Assembly (NCBI GenBank): GCA_017415185.1
Contig: JAFQHZ010000039.1
Span: 1-64,000 of the forward strand
Origin: Candidatus Gastranaerophilales bacterium
Lineage (GTDB): Bacteria > Cyanobacteriota > Vampirovibrionia > Gastranaerophilales > Gastranaerophilaceae
DNA length: 64,000 bases
Reading direction: 5' to 3'
The translations under genes were made by a program, and so were the position numbers. A model generated the notes under the pieces. The model saw only the letters and a program-made list of their open reading frames with translations, was not told the origin of the DNA and searched no databases. Shown piece after piece: positions 34,160 through 44,154 of this stretch; positions within the stretch are counted from its first letter, which is position 1, and each line of letters opens with the position of its first letter.

Positions 34160-35269
34160 ATGGGTGAGAAAAAATTTAGCCTTGAAGAGTTAGCACAAAT
34201 TGTGGGCGGTATTTTAACAAAAGCAAGCGATGTAACAATTGATAAAGTTGCACCTCCAAAAATTGCCGACGAAAACACATTAGCTCTTGCAATGAATGAA
34301 GACGAAATTCAAAACATGGCAACTTCAAAAGCAAAAGCGGTTTTGGTGCCTCTTGGGGTTAATTTAGATGGAATTTCAACAATCGAAGTTGAACGCCCAA
34401 GATTAGCTTTCATGAAGCTTTTAAATGTATTTTATATTGCTCCTGATACTCCAAGAAATATTCATCCAACAGCAGTAATTGACCCAAGTGCAAAACTAGG
34501 GCAAAATGTTTCAATTGGAGCAAACGTTTTTGTAGGGCGTGATGCAGTAATTGGCGATAACACCGCTCTTATGCCTAATGTTTATATCGGAAAAGGCGCA
34601 ACAATTGGCTCAGATTGTTTATTTCATCCAGGAGTTAATATTGGCGACTTTATCAAAATTGGTTCTCGTTGCATAATTCACCATGGCGCAAGCATTGGTG
34701 CTGATGGTTTTTCTTTTGTAACTGAAAATCCAAATAATATTGAACAAGCACGCTCAGAAGGAGCTATCAAAGAAGTTAATACCGATGTAAAAGTGTTTAA
34801 AATTCCTTCTTTGGGCTCTGTTGAAATTGGTGACGATGTTGAAATCGGCGCAAACACTTGTATCGACAGAGGAACAGTTGAAAACACAATTATTGGCGCT
34901 CAAACAAAAATTGACGACCTTGTTATGATTGGACACAACTGCCGAATTGGCAAAGCCTGCACAATTGTATCTCAAGTTGGCATTGCAGGCTCTTGCGTAA
35001 TTGGAGATAGAGTTGTAATTGCTGGTCAAGCTGGTTTGAAAGACCATATTGAAATTGGTGATGATTCAATCATTCTAGCTCAAGCAGGTGTTTCTAAATC
35101 ATTCCCTAAAAAATCAGTTGTAATGGGTGCTCCTGCTGTTTTAAGAAAAGATTTCATTAAGAGATTAAAATACTTAGACGAAGCAGAAATAATGGTTCAA
35201 AAATACAAAAAATATCAACACTTATTAGAAGATTATGAGAAATTTTTAAATGAAGACGGTAAAATCTAG
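34160..35269 (+). CDS. lpxD: UDP-3-O-acylglucosamine N-acyltransferase
   Basis: Third step of lipid A synthesis, adding the N-linked hydroxyacyl chain. 369 residues, slightly long. The N-terminal uridine-binding domain starts SLEELAQIVGG. The left-handed beta-helix of hexapeptide repeats runs from about 105, with the catalytic-His region DLVMIGHNCRIG and the C-terminal helix after LRKDFIKRLKYL. GGGAG precedes the ATG. It overlaps lpxC by 20 bp. Confidence 0.97.
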   Translation: MGEKKFSLEELAQIVGGILTKASDVTIDKVAPPKIADENTLALAMNEDEIQNMATSKAKAVLVPLGVNLDGISTIEVERPRLAFMKLLNVFYIAPDTPRNIHPTAVIDPSAKLGQNVSIGANVFVGRDAVIGDNTALMPNVYIGKGATIGSDCLFHPGVNIGDFIKIGSRCIIHHGASIGADGFSFVTENPNNIEQARSEGAIKEVNTDVKVFKIPSLGSVEIGDDVEIGANTCIDRGTVENTIIGAQTKIDDLVMIGHNCRIGKACTIVSQVGIAGSCVIGDRVVIAGQAGLKDHIEIGDDSIILAQAGVSKSFPKKSVVMGAPAVLRKDFIKRLKYLDEAEIMVQKYKKYQHLLEDYEKFLNEDGKI

Positions 35270-36068
35270 TTTTAAATTATCAGGAGCTGGGCTAATGTTT
35301 GCAGCTCCTGTTGAATTAACAATAAAACCATCAGACAAAAAAGGAATCCGCTTTTTTATTGGTGATGGTGTTGTTGAAGCAACAGCGCAAAACGTTGTTT
35401 CAACCGAACATTGCGTAATTTTAGCAGACATCATGGCAGGCGCAAAACACAAAATTGCCCTAGTTGAACACTTTATGGCAGCTTGTGCAATATGCGAAAT
35501 TGACGCTCTTGATGTTTATTTTGAATCTCAAGGGTTTGAAATGCCGATTTTTGATGGAAGCGCTAAAGTTTGGGTTGAAGAATTTAACAAAATTGGTTTT
35601 GTTGGTGAATCTGAACTAACAAAAAAATTAAATAAAGTTGTGAGTTTTTCTCGCAACCATTCTTCAATAACATTAATTCCTGATGAAAACCCAACAACAA
35701 TTTTATACGCAGTGAATTTTAACCACCCTGATTTAAACAATAGATGGGTTAAATTAAACGACAATTTAAGCGAAATTACAGAAGCAAGAACTTTTGGCTA
35801 TCTTAAAGACCTTGAAAAATTTCAAGCTGCTGGATATTCAAAAGGGGTTACAATCGAAAACACTGTTGGCTTAACTGATGATGGCTATACAACAGAATTA
35901 AGAAGCCAATATGAACCTGCTAAACACAAAATTTTAGACATTATCGGAGATTTATATTTAACAGGATATAACCCGCTTAAGCTAAATGCTAAAATAATCG
36001 CAATCGAAGCAGGGCATGCATATCATTGCGAGCTTGCTAAAAATTTAAAACAAATATTAGACAAATAA
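35250..36068 (+). CDS. lpxC: UDP-3-O-acyl-N-acetylglucosamine deacetylase
   Basis: The committed, zinc-dependent step of lipid A synthesis. 272 residues, a little shorter than the E. coli enzyme and typical of cyanobacterial-type LpxC. Motifs are GLMFAAPVELTIKP, the zinc ligand in VEHFMAA, EMPIFDGSAK, EARTFGYLKDL, and HKILDIIGDLYL, whose His and Asp complete the zinc site. GHAYHCELAKNL is the catalytic-His region. The ATG lies inside the lpxD end. fabZ follows after 26 bp as a separate gene, not as the LpxC-FabZ fusion seen in Bacteroidetes. Confidence 0.97.
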   Translation: MKTVKSSFKLSGAGLMFAAPVELTIKPSDKKGIRFFIGDGVVEATAQNVVSTEHCVILADIMAGAKHKIALVEHFMAACAICEIDALDVYFESQGFEMPIFDGSAKVWVEEFNKIGFVGESELTKKLNKVVSFSRNHSSITLIPDENPTTILYAVNFNHPDLNNRWVKLNDNLSEITEARTFGYLKDLEKFQAAGYSKGVTIENTVGLTDDGYTTELRSQYEPAKHKILDIIGDLYLTGYNPLKLNAKIIAIEAGHAYHCELAKNLKQILDK

Positions 36069-36094
36069 AAATTCATACAAGGAAGGGGAGAAAA

Positions 36095-36541
36095 ATGGAT
36101 ACAGTTATCACACCAGTATCACTAAATTACGCTCAAATTCTAGAAATGCTGCCACACAGATACCCATTTTTATTAGTAGATAGAATAACAGAATGCGTTC
36201 CTGGTCAATATTCAAAAGGATATAAAAATGTTTCGTTTAATGAGCCTTTCTTCCAAGGGCATTTTCCAAACAACCCAATTATGCCAGGAGTATTGCAAAT
36301 TGAAGCATTAGCACAAACATCTGCTCCAATTTTAATGCTAATGGAACAATACAAAGGTAAATTAACTCTTTTTGCAGGAGTTGATGGCGCTAAATTTAAA
36401 AATATTGTTCGTCCTGGCGACAAGCTTGAAATGGAAACAGAAATTATTAAAATGAAAGGTCCAATTGCAAAATGCTTTGGTCGTTCATTTGTAGATGGTA
36501 AATTATGCTTAGAAGCAACTTTAACTGTTGCACTTAAATAG
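36095..36541 (+). CDS. fabZ: 3-hydroxyacyl-ACP dehydratase FabZ
   Basis: Dehydrates beta-hydroxyacyl-ACP in fatty acid synthesis and so competes with lipid A synthesis for the same substrate. 148 residues: MLPHRYPFLLVDRI with the catalytic His, GHFPNNPIMPGVLQIEALAQ with the catalytic Glu, and the hot-dog strand KFKNIVRPGDKLE. GGAAGGGGAG precedes the ATG. Its place between lpxC and lpxA is the cyanobacterial arrangement. Confidence 0.97.
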   Translation: MDTVITPVSLNYAQILEMLPHRYPFLLVDRITECVPGQYSKGYKNVSFNEPFFQGHFPNNPIMPGVLQIEALAQTSAPILMLMEQYKGKLTLFAGVDGAKFKNIVRPGDKLEMETEIIKMKGPIAKCFGRSFVDGKLCLEATLTVALK

Positions 36542-36552
36542 GAATTAAGAAA

Positions 36553-37362
36553 ATGGAAAACAAAATTCATAATCTAGCAGTTATTGATGAAACTGCCAAA
36601 ATTGGTCAAAACGTTACAATTGGAGCATTCAGCGTTATTGGAAAAGACGTTGTTATCGAGGATAATTGTGTTATTGGAGAAAATGCAAATATTCAATTTG
36701 CACACATAGGAAAAAATACTCGCATTTCTCCTTTTGCTTCAATTGGCGGTGAACCGCAAGATTTAGGCTATAAAAACGAAAAAACAGGCGTTATAATAGG
36801 CGAAAATTGCTGGATTAGAGAATTTGCCACAATAAACAGAGCCTCAGGCGAAGGAAATAATACAATTATCGGCAACAATTGTTTATTAATGGCATATACC
36901 CATGTTGCACACAACTGTGTACTTGGAGATAATGTCATAATGGCAAACGCAGCAACTTTAGGCGGACATTGCCATGTTGGTTTTGGCGTATTTTTAGGCG
37001 GTCAAAGCGTATTCCATCAAAACCTTAGAATTGGCGATATGGCTATCGTTTCAGGAGCAAGTGCAGCTCGCCTTGATATTATTCCATATTGCAAAGCTGA
37101 AGGGATTCCAGCTGTTCCAATGGGAACAAATGCTATCGGCTTAAAAAGAAAAGACGTTGATAAAGAATCAAGAGACGCTCTTCATAAAGCAATTCGCCTT
37201 TTAAAAAGCGAGGAATACAACACAACCCAAGCTCTTGAATTAATTGAAGAAGAATTCAAAGGCAACAAATATATAGACAATCTTGTTGATTTTGTAAGAA
37301 GCTCAAAAAGAGGATGTTCGCTAAAAAATCGCAAATCTACATTCGGACAAAACGAGGAATAA
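36553..37362 (+). CDS. lpxA: UDP-N-acetylglucosamine acyltransferase
   Basis: First step of lipid A synthesis. 269 residues: a left-handed beta helix (VIDETAKIGQNVTIGAFSVIG), the GGEPQDLGYKNEKTG loop, INRAS, the catalytic His in AYTHVAHNCVLGD, and a C-terminal helical domain with AIRLL. lpxB, which usually follows in cyanobacteria, is not next; an M29 aminopeptidase follows after one base. Confidence 0.97.
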   Translation: MENKIHNLAVIDETAKIGQNVTIGAFSVIGKDVVIEDNCVIGENANIQFAHIGKNTRISPFASIGGEPQDLGYKNEKTGVIIGENCWIREFATINRASGEGNNTIIGNNCLLMAYTHVAHNCVLGDNVIMANAATLGGHCHVGFGVFLGGQSVFHQNLRIGDMAIVSGASAARLDIIPYCKAEGIPAVPMGTNAIGLKRKDVDKESRDALHKAIRLLKSEEYNTTQALELIEEEFKGNKYIDNLVDFVRSSKRGCSLKNRKSTFGQNEE

Positions 37363-37363
37363 A

Positions 37364-38470
37364 ATGTATAATCCGCTAATAAATAAATATGCAAATGTTT
37401 TAGTTAATTATTCAACCAAAGTTACCAAAGGCGATTTGGTTATAATTTACGCTAGAGGCCATGAAGGTCAGCCTTTGGTTAAAGAAATCTATAAATTATG
37501 TTTGCAAAATGGTGCAAATCCAATTGTTAGAACTTCAATGGATGAACTAGCTGAAACATTTATTAAATACGCAACAGACGAACAGCTTGAATATATTGAT
37601 GAAATGTCAAAAATTGAAGTTGAAAAAGCTGACGTTATGATATTTATTGGCGCTCCAAATAATATTAAAAATATGGCAAATGCCGATTCTTCAAAAGTTG
37701 CAAAGCGTTCTAAGGCAACTTTGCCAATTTTATCTAAAAGGCTTGAACGCTCAGCCAGTGGCGACATGCGCTGGGTTATTGCAGATTATCCAACCAATGC
37801 ACTTGCTCAAGAAGCGTCTATGAGTTTAGAAGAATACTCTGAATTTTTGATTAATTCTTGTTATTTAGATTTAGAAAATCCAGTTCAAAAATGGGTCGAA
37901 ATAGATAACGAACAAAAAAGATTAGCTGATATTTTAAATAAGACATCGAAAATCAGAATAGTTGGCGATAAAACTGATATTACATTTTCTACGGCAGGAA
38001 GAACTTGGGTACCATGTTCAGGAAATATGAACTTTCCTGATGGCGAAATTTTTACTTCTCCTGTTGAAGACAGTGCAAATGGCTATATTTACTTCGATTT
38101 TCCGCAAAATTACCACGGTTCAACATCTAAAGAAGTTTATATTGAATTTGTAGACGGAAAAGCCATTAAATACCACGCAGAAGTTGGAAACGAATTTTTG
38201 TGCAACATGTTAGAAATGGATGAGGGTTCTTGTTTTGTTGGAGAAGTTGCAATTGGAACAAACGACAGAATCCAAGATGTAACAGGCAATATTCTTTTTG
38301 ATGAAAAAATTGGCGGCTCAATTCATATAGCTCTTGGAGCAAGCTATCCTGAAGCAGGCGGAAAAAACCAATCCGGACTTCATTGGGATATGATTAAAAA
38401 TATGAAAAATGGCGGACAAATATTTGTCGACGACAAATTAATCTATGAAAATGGAAAATTTATAATTTAA
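37364..38470 (+). CDS. M29-family metal-dependent aminopeptidase (AmpS/PepS type)
   Basis: 368 residues. The N-terminal domain begins LINKYANVLVNYSTKVTKGD, as usual in M29 enzymes. Metal-site blocks are NFPDGEIFTSPVEDSANG, FVGEVAIGTN and SIHIALGASYPEAGG followed by SGLHWDMI. It removes N-terminal residues from peptides in the cytosol, usually with cobalt, zinc or manganese. It is one base after lpxA and overlaps the prenyl synthase gene by one base (TAATG), so it belongs to the envelope run although its role is unrelated to it. Confidence 0.93.
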   Translation: MYNPLINKYANVLVNYSTKVTKGDLVIIYARGHEGQPLVKEIYKLCLQNGANPIVRTSMDELAETFIKYATDEQLEYIDEMSKIEVEKADVMIFIGAPNNIKNMANADSSKVAKRSKATLPILSKRLERSASGDMRWVIADYPTNALAQEASMSLEEYSEFLINSCYLDLENPVQKWVEIDNEQKRLADILNKTSKIRIVGDKTDITFSTAGRTWVPCSGNMNFPDGEIFTSPVEDSANGYIYFDFPQNYHGSTSKEVYIEFVDGKAIKYHAEVGNEFLCNMLEMDEGSCFVGEVAIGTNDRIQDVTGNILFDEKIGGSIHIALGASYPEAGGKNQSGLHWDMIKNMKNGGQIFVDDKLIYENGKFII

Positions 38471-39279
38471 TGAATAGAATAATTTTCCCTATAAAAAAAG
38501 AGCTAGAAATTTTCGAAAAAGACTTAAAAGAAATTATCTTATTACAAGATAATTTCTTAATGTCTGATTTAGAAAAATTTATTTTCAACAACCCAAAAAG
38601 ACTCCGTCCAATTTTAATATTTTTATCAGCTAAAATATTAAAAATCGACAATGCTTTAACAAACAAAATTGCCATAATCACAGAATTGATTCATAGCGCC
38701 TCTTTAATACACGACGATATTATTGATGAAGAAGCGCTTAGGCGCAATCATCCAACTTTTTTCAAAAAATACGGTTCAAAACTTGCTGTCCTAGAAGGAG
38801 ATTTGCTTTTAGCGCTCGCTCTTGAAGAATTAGGCAAAACAAGTTTAGATATTACAAAAATTTTTGCTTCAAAAATCAAAAAAACAATTCAGGGCGAAAT
38901 AAACCAAAATGAAAATTTAAACAAAATTACAAATATTGAAACATATTTCAAAAAAACAAATGCAAAAACCGCAAATCTTTTCATAGCGGGCATTGAGGCA
39001 TTATTTACCTTAGGCAAAAAAAACGAAAATTTATTATCATTCATTGAAAATTTCGCTTTAGGATTTCAAATTAAAAACGATATTGATGATTTTAAATCCA
39101 ACAAATCAGACATCAAAAATGGCAACTATACTTTGCCTATGATATACTCATCCATAGAAAAATCAATTGAAAAAGTTGAAGAAATAAAAAACATTGCACT
39201 TGAAGAATTAAATAAAATTGAAAACTCAATTTATAAAGATTCGCTAATCGAGCTTGCAAACTATACATTAAGGAGTTAA
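38470..39279 (+). CDS. Trans-isoprenyl diphosphate synthase
   Basis: Adds isopentenyl diphosphate units to an allylic primer. 269 residues, shorter than most long-chain synthases (about 320). KRLRP, the first Asp-rich motif HDDIID (82-86), EGDLLLALALEEL and the second motif NDIDDF are present. A small Ala five residues before the first Asp suggests a long product (C30 or more), but chain length cannot be proven by sequence. The C-terminal helices appear trimmed. It overlaps the aminopeptidase gene by one base. Confidence 0.9.
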   Translation: MNRIIFPIKKELEIFEKDLKEIILLQDNFLMSDLEKFIFNNPKRLRPILIFLSAKILKIDNALTNKIAIITELIHSASLIHDDIIDEEALRRNHPTFFKKYGSKLAVLEGDLLLALALEELGKTSLDITKIFASKIKKTIQGEINQNENLNKITNIETYFKKTNAKTANLFIAGIEALFTLGKKNENLLSFIENFALGFQIKNDIDDFKSNKSDIKNGNYTLPMIYSSIEKSIEKVEEIKNIALEELNKIENSIYKDSLIELANYTLRS

Positions 39280-39281
39280 TT

Positions 39282-40571
39282 TTGGAAAAGATTAAAACAT
39301 TTTTAAATAAAAATTTTAAACCCATCTTGTTTTGCATAATTTTTTTATCAATTTGTTTTATCTATAATCAAAACAATCAAAATCTAAATTTCTTCTTAAA
39401 AAGAGGGATAATCCTTGAATATGATGCTAAAAATGTCAATATAAAAAATCTTGAATCAAAATTAGTTTCCTTAGGAATAAAATATTCATCAACAAAAGAA
39501 ACAAAAAATTCACTTTATCTTGCTTTGCCAATTAAAGGCGAAAAAAAGGATGAAAAATTAATTAATGATGTTTCTGAATATATTTTCGATACTCATCCAA
39601 ACTCTAAATTATTAAAAATCGATTCACTAAGCGAAAATTATCATAAGCCTTTTGCTTCTTTTGTTAAATTTTTAAATATTCTTTTAATTTCAACTTTCAT
39701 TTGGGTATTTGCTCTTTATTTATTTTATGCAGACAAAATGTTTTTCATTAAAGCAAAAAATGATTTTATTAATTTTGCAAAAAGAAAGAAAAATTCTTTT
39801 ATAACTTTTTGCAAAAACACAAAACAAAACGGGTTAGGATATTTTCTTAAAAAAATATTTTTTGATGAAGAGCGTGATGAAAATGGAAACGAAAAAGAAA
39901 TTAACTTTATAAAAGAAACAATAAGCACAATTGTTTTTGTTATTGCTTGCGTTATTTTAATAAGATTTTTCATTGGAGAATTGCGCTGGATTCCTTCCGG
40001 TTCAATGCGTCCAACAATTTTAGAGCATGATAGAGTTTTTGTTGAAAAACTAGATTTTCCTAAAAAAGACATTAAACGTGGCGATATTTTAGTATTTTAT
40101 CCTCCAGAAGAAACATTAAAAAAAGATATTTTATCTGTTTTTTCAAGACTTTCAGGAATTCTTTGCAAAGATGTTGCTTTCATTAAAAGAGCAATAGGTA
40201 TGCCAAACGACAAATTTGAAATCAAATTCAACGAAAGAAATTCATCATATCAAGTCTATATTAATGACATAGCACTTGATGAACCGTATATCCTTTCTCA
40301 AACAGATTGGAGCAAATGCAGCGAAGGCATGCATTGCGGTCCTTTTGTTATTCCTGAAGGTCATTATTTTATGATGGGCGACAATAGGGGAAATTCAAAA
40401 GACAGCCGTTTTTGGGGCTTATTAGAACAAGAAAGAATTATCGGCAGAGCAAACTTTATGTTTTGGCCAATATCTCGAATTAATGTTTTAAACGATAAAT
40501 ATATCGAATTACACAAAGAAAAACAAAACAATAACTACAAAAAACAAAGATATATAATTAACAGATATTAA
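39282..40571 (+). CDS. lepB: Signal peptidase I with an added N-terminal membrane domain
   Basis: Cleaves signal peptides of exported proteins. The C-terminal half is a typical S26 enzyme after a helix at about 214-232: catalytic Ser241 in PSGSMRP, Lys302 in FIKRAIG, and MGDNRGNSKDSRFWG. Residues 1-210 are extra: helices at about 13-30 and 128-150 enclose about 95 residues (RGIILEYDAKNVNIKNLESK and on) that resemble a SecD/SecF-type head. The start is TTG, six bases after a perfect AGGAG; no better ATG exists. It is two bases after the prenyl synthase gene. Confidence 0.93.
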   Translation: MEKIKTFLNKNFKPILFCIIFLSICFIYNQNNQNLNFFLKRGIILEYDAKNVNIKNLESKLVSLGIKYSSTKETKNSLYLALPIKGEKKDEKLINDVSEYIFDTHPNSKLLKIDSLSENYHKPFASFVKFLNILLISTFIWVFALYLFYADKMFFIKAKNDFINFAKRKKNSFITFCKNTKQNGLGYFLKKIFFDEERDENGNEKEINFIKETISTIVFVIACVILIRFFIGELRWIPSGSMRPTILEHDRVFVEKLDFPKKDIKRGDILVFYPPEETLKKDILSVFSRLSGILCKDVAFIKRAIGMPNDKFEIKFNERNSSYQVYINDIALDEPYILSQTDWSKCSEGMHCGPFVIPEGHYFMMGDNRGNSKDSRFWGLLEQERIIGRANFMFWPISRINVLNDKYIELHKEKQNNNYKKQRYIINRY

Positions 40572-40585
40572 TTTTTATATAATAT

Positions 40586-40615
40586 TTGACATGCCTTATT
40601 GTTTTATAGTCTAAT
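40586..40615 (+). promoter_or_regulatory. Promoter of the smc-scpA-scpB operon
   Basis: A perfect -35 TTGACA (40586-40591), an 18-bp spacer and -10 TCTAAT (40610-40615), about 38 bp before the smc ATG. Confidence 0.6.
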
Positions 40616-40653
40616 TAATATACTAGGCTGATTAAGAGTTTACAAATAAGTAG

Positions 40654-43600
40654 ATGTATATAAAAGAAATCGAAATTGACAACTTTAAATCCTTTGCAAA
40701 CAAGGTGACAGTTCCTTTAATGCGCGGATTTACAGCAATATCAGGTCCAAATGGTTCAGGCAAAAGCAACATCATTGACTCTGTTCTTTTTGCGCTTGGA
40801 TTAACTACTGCTCGCACGTTGCGCTCAGAACAAGGCGTTGCAGATTTAATCACAAACCATAATAAACGTGGCGAAGCTTCTGTTAAAGTTACTTTTTCAG
40901 AGGATGATGACAGCCAAGAATTTTCAATCAAAAGACATATCAAAAAAGGCAGAAATGGCGTTCAGTCCAATTATTATTACAACGACAAACCTGCAACTTT
41001 AACGCAAATTCACCTAGAACTTGAAAAATATAACATTTCTCCAAACAGCTACAACGTTATGATGCAAGGGGATGTAACAGAAATTACAAAATGTTCTCCA
41101 AACGAAAGAAGAAAAATTATTGATGAAATTGCAGGAACTGCAGATTTTGATAGAAAAATCAACCTTGCAACAGAACAAATTCAAAGCGTTGAGGACAAAG
41201 TTGCTAATACAAATATTTTAATGAACGAAATCGATAACCGAATCGAACAATTAAAACAAGAAAGAGAAGTTGCTCTTAAATATAAAAAATTCAAAGACGA
41301 AAAAACCGAACTAGAAACAAAGATTCAATCAGCTAAATATTTTGATACTCAAAGAGCGCTAGAACTCGTTCATCAAAATATACTTTTAGCAACAAAGACA
41401 AAAAAAGAATTAACCCAAAAATTAAAAGAATCCGAATCAAAAATTGCAGACATAAAAGCAAAATATGACGAAGTAAATACCGCAGTTAGAGCGCAAGGCG
41501 AAGAAAAACAGCTGGAAGTTAAAAAAACAGCCGAAGAGAAAAAAGGCGCAATAGAGCGCAAAAATTCTGCCATTGCTCAATGCGAAAAAACAACTCTTGA
41601 TAATTTAAAATCTATCGAAGGTTACAAAAACGGAATTATTGTTCAAAAGGAAAAAATTGAAGAATATACATCTTCAATTGAGCAAAAAAACAAAGAATTA
41701 GAACAACTTAATATCGATTTAAAAGCCAAAAAAGAAGAATTAAGCAAAATTATTTCAGAAATGACAGGCTTAAATAAATCCGCAGACGAACACATCCAAA
41801 ATCGAAACAAATTAAGAAAAGAATTGGATGATTTAAAAGATAGCGAAACTCAGCTCATAAAAGAGCAGCTTCCCCTTGATAATACATATAAAAACAATGA
41901 AGAAAAAATTAAATCCATTAAAGAACAAATGGATAAACTTTTAAACTCAGCCAAAGTTTTTGAAAACGAAAAAGACAAATTAAGCGTTCAAGTCGAAACT
42001 TTAACAAAAGAAGTTGAAGAATGCAAAATCATTCAAACAAGGACTTTTGAAGAGCTCGACAAAACAAAATCTAAAAGAGAAGATGCTCAATATAATATTC
42101 AACAAGCACAAAAAAGAATTGCAATTTTAGACGCCAACAAAAATGCATATAAATCAGTTGGCTTAGGTTCAGGTATTGAAACCGTAATGAATGCCAAAAT
42201 TGCAGGTGTTCACCAACCATTAGCACAATTAGCAGACATCGAAGAAGAATATATTGACGCAATTAACGTTGCAATGGGAGCAAGAGCAGCTTCAATTGTT
42301 GTTGATGATCAAGATGTTGCATATCGTGCAATTCAAGTTCTTCGTTCTCAAGGAAGAGATAGAGCTTCTTTTATACCAATGAGCATAATTAAAAAAGCCC
42401 CAACCCGCATGGCATTGCCAAAAGAAAAAGGTGTAATTGATTTTGCTATTAATTTAATTGATTTTGATGATCAATATCTTGATGCTTTTTATTTTGCCCT
42501 TGGAGAAACTGTTGTAGTTGAGGATGAAAATTGCGCTAAAAAATTAGCTGGAAAATATAGAGTTGTAACTCTTGAAGGCGATATTACAGAAAAATCTGGT
42601 TTAATTACTGGTGGTGCCAAGAAAAAAACTACCGGTTTGTTTGATAAAACTCAAGAAAGAGAACTTGAAAAATACAAAAAAGCTCTTAAAAAATATGAAG
42701 AAGAAGCGCGCGAACTTGTTCAACTTCAAAAAGATTTAGAACGTCGTTTGGAAGATACAAGACAAAAATACTCTTCTTCTTTAAACGCCCTTAATTCTGC
42801 AAAATTAGAGCTTAAAAATCTAATTGCAAACAACGAATCTAGTGCAGACTTCATCAAAGAGGGCGAGGCGCAATTAAAACTTTTAAAAGAAGCTAATTCA
42901 AAATTAACAAAAGAGCTTGATTTATTGGAAAACAAACACATTAAATTAATGGATAAAATCCAAGAAAAACAAGAAGAATTGGAAGCGGTTGAAAAGCTGA
43001 TCGACGAAGGCGAACTCAAAAAACTAAGAGAAAAAACTCTTGGTGTTGAAGAGGAAATCAAAAATATCGAAAAAGCAATCATGACAAAAGAAAACGATAT
43101 TGAAAAAGACCAAAACCAAATCAAATTCCAACAAAGTCAAATCGTTACTCGTGAAAACGATATTAAAAAATTAACTAAAGATAATGAAGCTTTAGCGGGC
43201 GAAAAAGAACAATTTAAAGCTGAAATTGAAGCCTTAAAAATAGAACTAGAAGCTCTTGAAAAAGAAATTGAAGAACTTGGTAAAAATTTAAAAGAACTTC
43301 AAACAAAACGTGATGAATTAAATGAAGAGCTTTTAAACTTAAAAACAGCTAAAAATAAAACAACAGACGAGCTTGAAAGATTAGCAGAACAAGAAGAAAG
43401 CTATAAAGCAAGAAGAAGAGAACTTGAGCCTATGCTTGAAGCCATCTTAAAAGAACTCGAAAGCGCTGGAATTAACTATAAAGAGCTTGAAAAAACAGAT
43501 ATTTCTCTTGATGAAATAACTGCAAAAATCAATTCTCTTCAAAAGAAAATGGATGCCCTAGGCGATGTTAATATGCGTGCTTTAACTGAATATGATGAAG

Positions 43601-44154
43601 TTATGGAGCGCCAAAACGCCTATAAAGAAAAGGTTATGACACTAGAAAACGAGAAAAATGAAATCAAATCTCGTATGAATGGTTATCAAAACCTTAAAAA
43701 AGAAACATTCCTAGAGGCATATCATGCAATAAACAATAATTTTAAAGAAGTTTTTGCACAAATTTCAGAAGGCACAGGAAGTCTTTACCTTGAAAATGAA
43801 AACGATCCATTCTCTGGCGGTTTGACTTTTGTAGCTAACATTCGTGACAAAAAAAATCAAAAACTTGCAGGTATGTCAGGGGGCGAAAAATCCCTCACAG
43901 CTCTTGCTTTTGTTTTTGCTATTCAAAAATATTTACCAAGCCCATTTTATGCATTTGATGAGGTCGATATGCACTTGGATGGTCCAAACGTTGAAAGATT
44001 ATCAACAATTATCACAAATCAATCAAAAACTGCACAATTCGTAGTTGTATCGCTTAGAAAACCAATGTTAGATAACGCAGATAGAATGATTGGCGTAACC
44101 CAAAAGGACAAAGGGGTTACAAAAATTTCTGGCGTTAAATTAAGGGATGAATAA
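40654..44154 (+). CDS. smc: Chromosome partition protein SMC
   Basis: A condensin ATPase that loops and segregates DNA. 1,166 residues: head with YIKEIEIDNFKSFA and Walker A GPNGSGKSN (31-39), long coiled coil, hinge at about 500-660 (VGLGSGIETVMNAK, DRASFIPM, LEGDITEKSGLITGG), second coil, then the signature LAGMSGGEKSLTALAF and Walker B FYAFDEVDMHLD. scpA starts within its stop codon (TAATG), giving the complete SMC-ScpAB complex in one operon. Confidence 0.98.
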   Translation: MYIKEIEIDNFKSFANKVTVPLMRGFTAISGPNGSGKSNIIDSVLFALGLTTARTLRSEQGVADLITNHNKRGEASVKVTFSEDDDSQEFSIKRHIKKGRNGVQSNYYYNDKPATLTQIHLELEKYNISPNSYNVMMQGDVTEITKCSPNERRKIIDEIAGTADFDRKINLATEQIQSVEDKVANTNILMNEIDNRIEQLKQEREVALKYKKFKDEKTELETKIQSAKYFDTQRALELVHQNILLATKTKKELTQKLKESESKIADIKAKYDEVNTAVRAQGEEKQLEVKKTAEEKKGAIERKNSAIAQCEKTTLDNLKSIEGYKNGIIVQKEKIEEYTSSIEQKNKELEQLNIDLKAKKEELSKIISEMTGLNKSADEHIQNRNKLRKELDDLKDSETQLIKEQLPLDNTYKNNEEKIKSIKEQMDKLLNSAKVFENEKDKLSVQVETLTKEVEECKIIQTRTFEELDKTKSKREDAQYNIQQAQKRIAILDANKNAYKSVGLGSGIETVMNAKIAGVHQPLAQLADIEEEYIDAINVAMGARAASIVVDDQDVAYRAIQVLRSQGRDRASFIPMSIIKKAPTRMALPKEKGVIDFAINLIDFDDQYLDAFYFALGETVVVEDENCAKKLAGKYRVVTLEGDITEKSGLITGGAKKKTTGLFDKTQERELEKYKKALKKYEEEARELVQLQKDLERRLEDTRQKYSSSLNALNSAKLELKNLIANNESSADFIKEGEAQLKLLKEANSKLTKELDLLENKHIKLMDKIQEKQEELEAVEKLIDEGELKKLREKTLGVEEEIKNIEKAIMTKENDIEKDQNQIKFQQSQIVTRENDIKKLTKDNEALAGEKEQFKAEIEALKIELEALEKEIEELGKNLKELQTKRDELNEELLNLKTAKNKTTDELERLAEQEESYKARRRELEPMLEAILKELESAGINYKELEKTDISLDEITAKINSLQKKMDALGDVNMRALTEYDEVMERQNAYKEKVMTLENEKNEIKSRMNGYQNLKKETFLEAYHAINNNFKEVFAQISEGTGSLYLENENDPFSGGLTFVANIRDKKNQKLAGMSGGEKSLTALAFVFAIQKYLPSPFYAFDEVDMHLDGPNVERLSTIITNQSKTAQFVVVSLRKPMLDNADRMIGVTQKDKGVTKISGVKLRDE

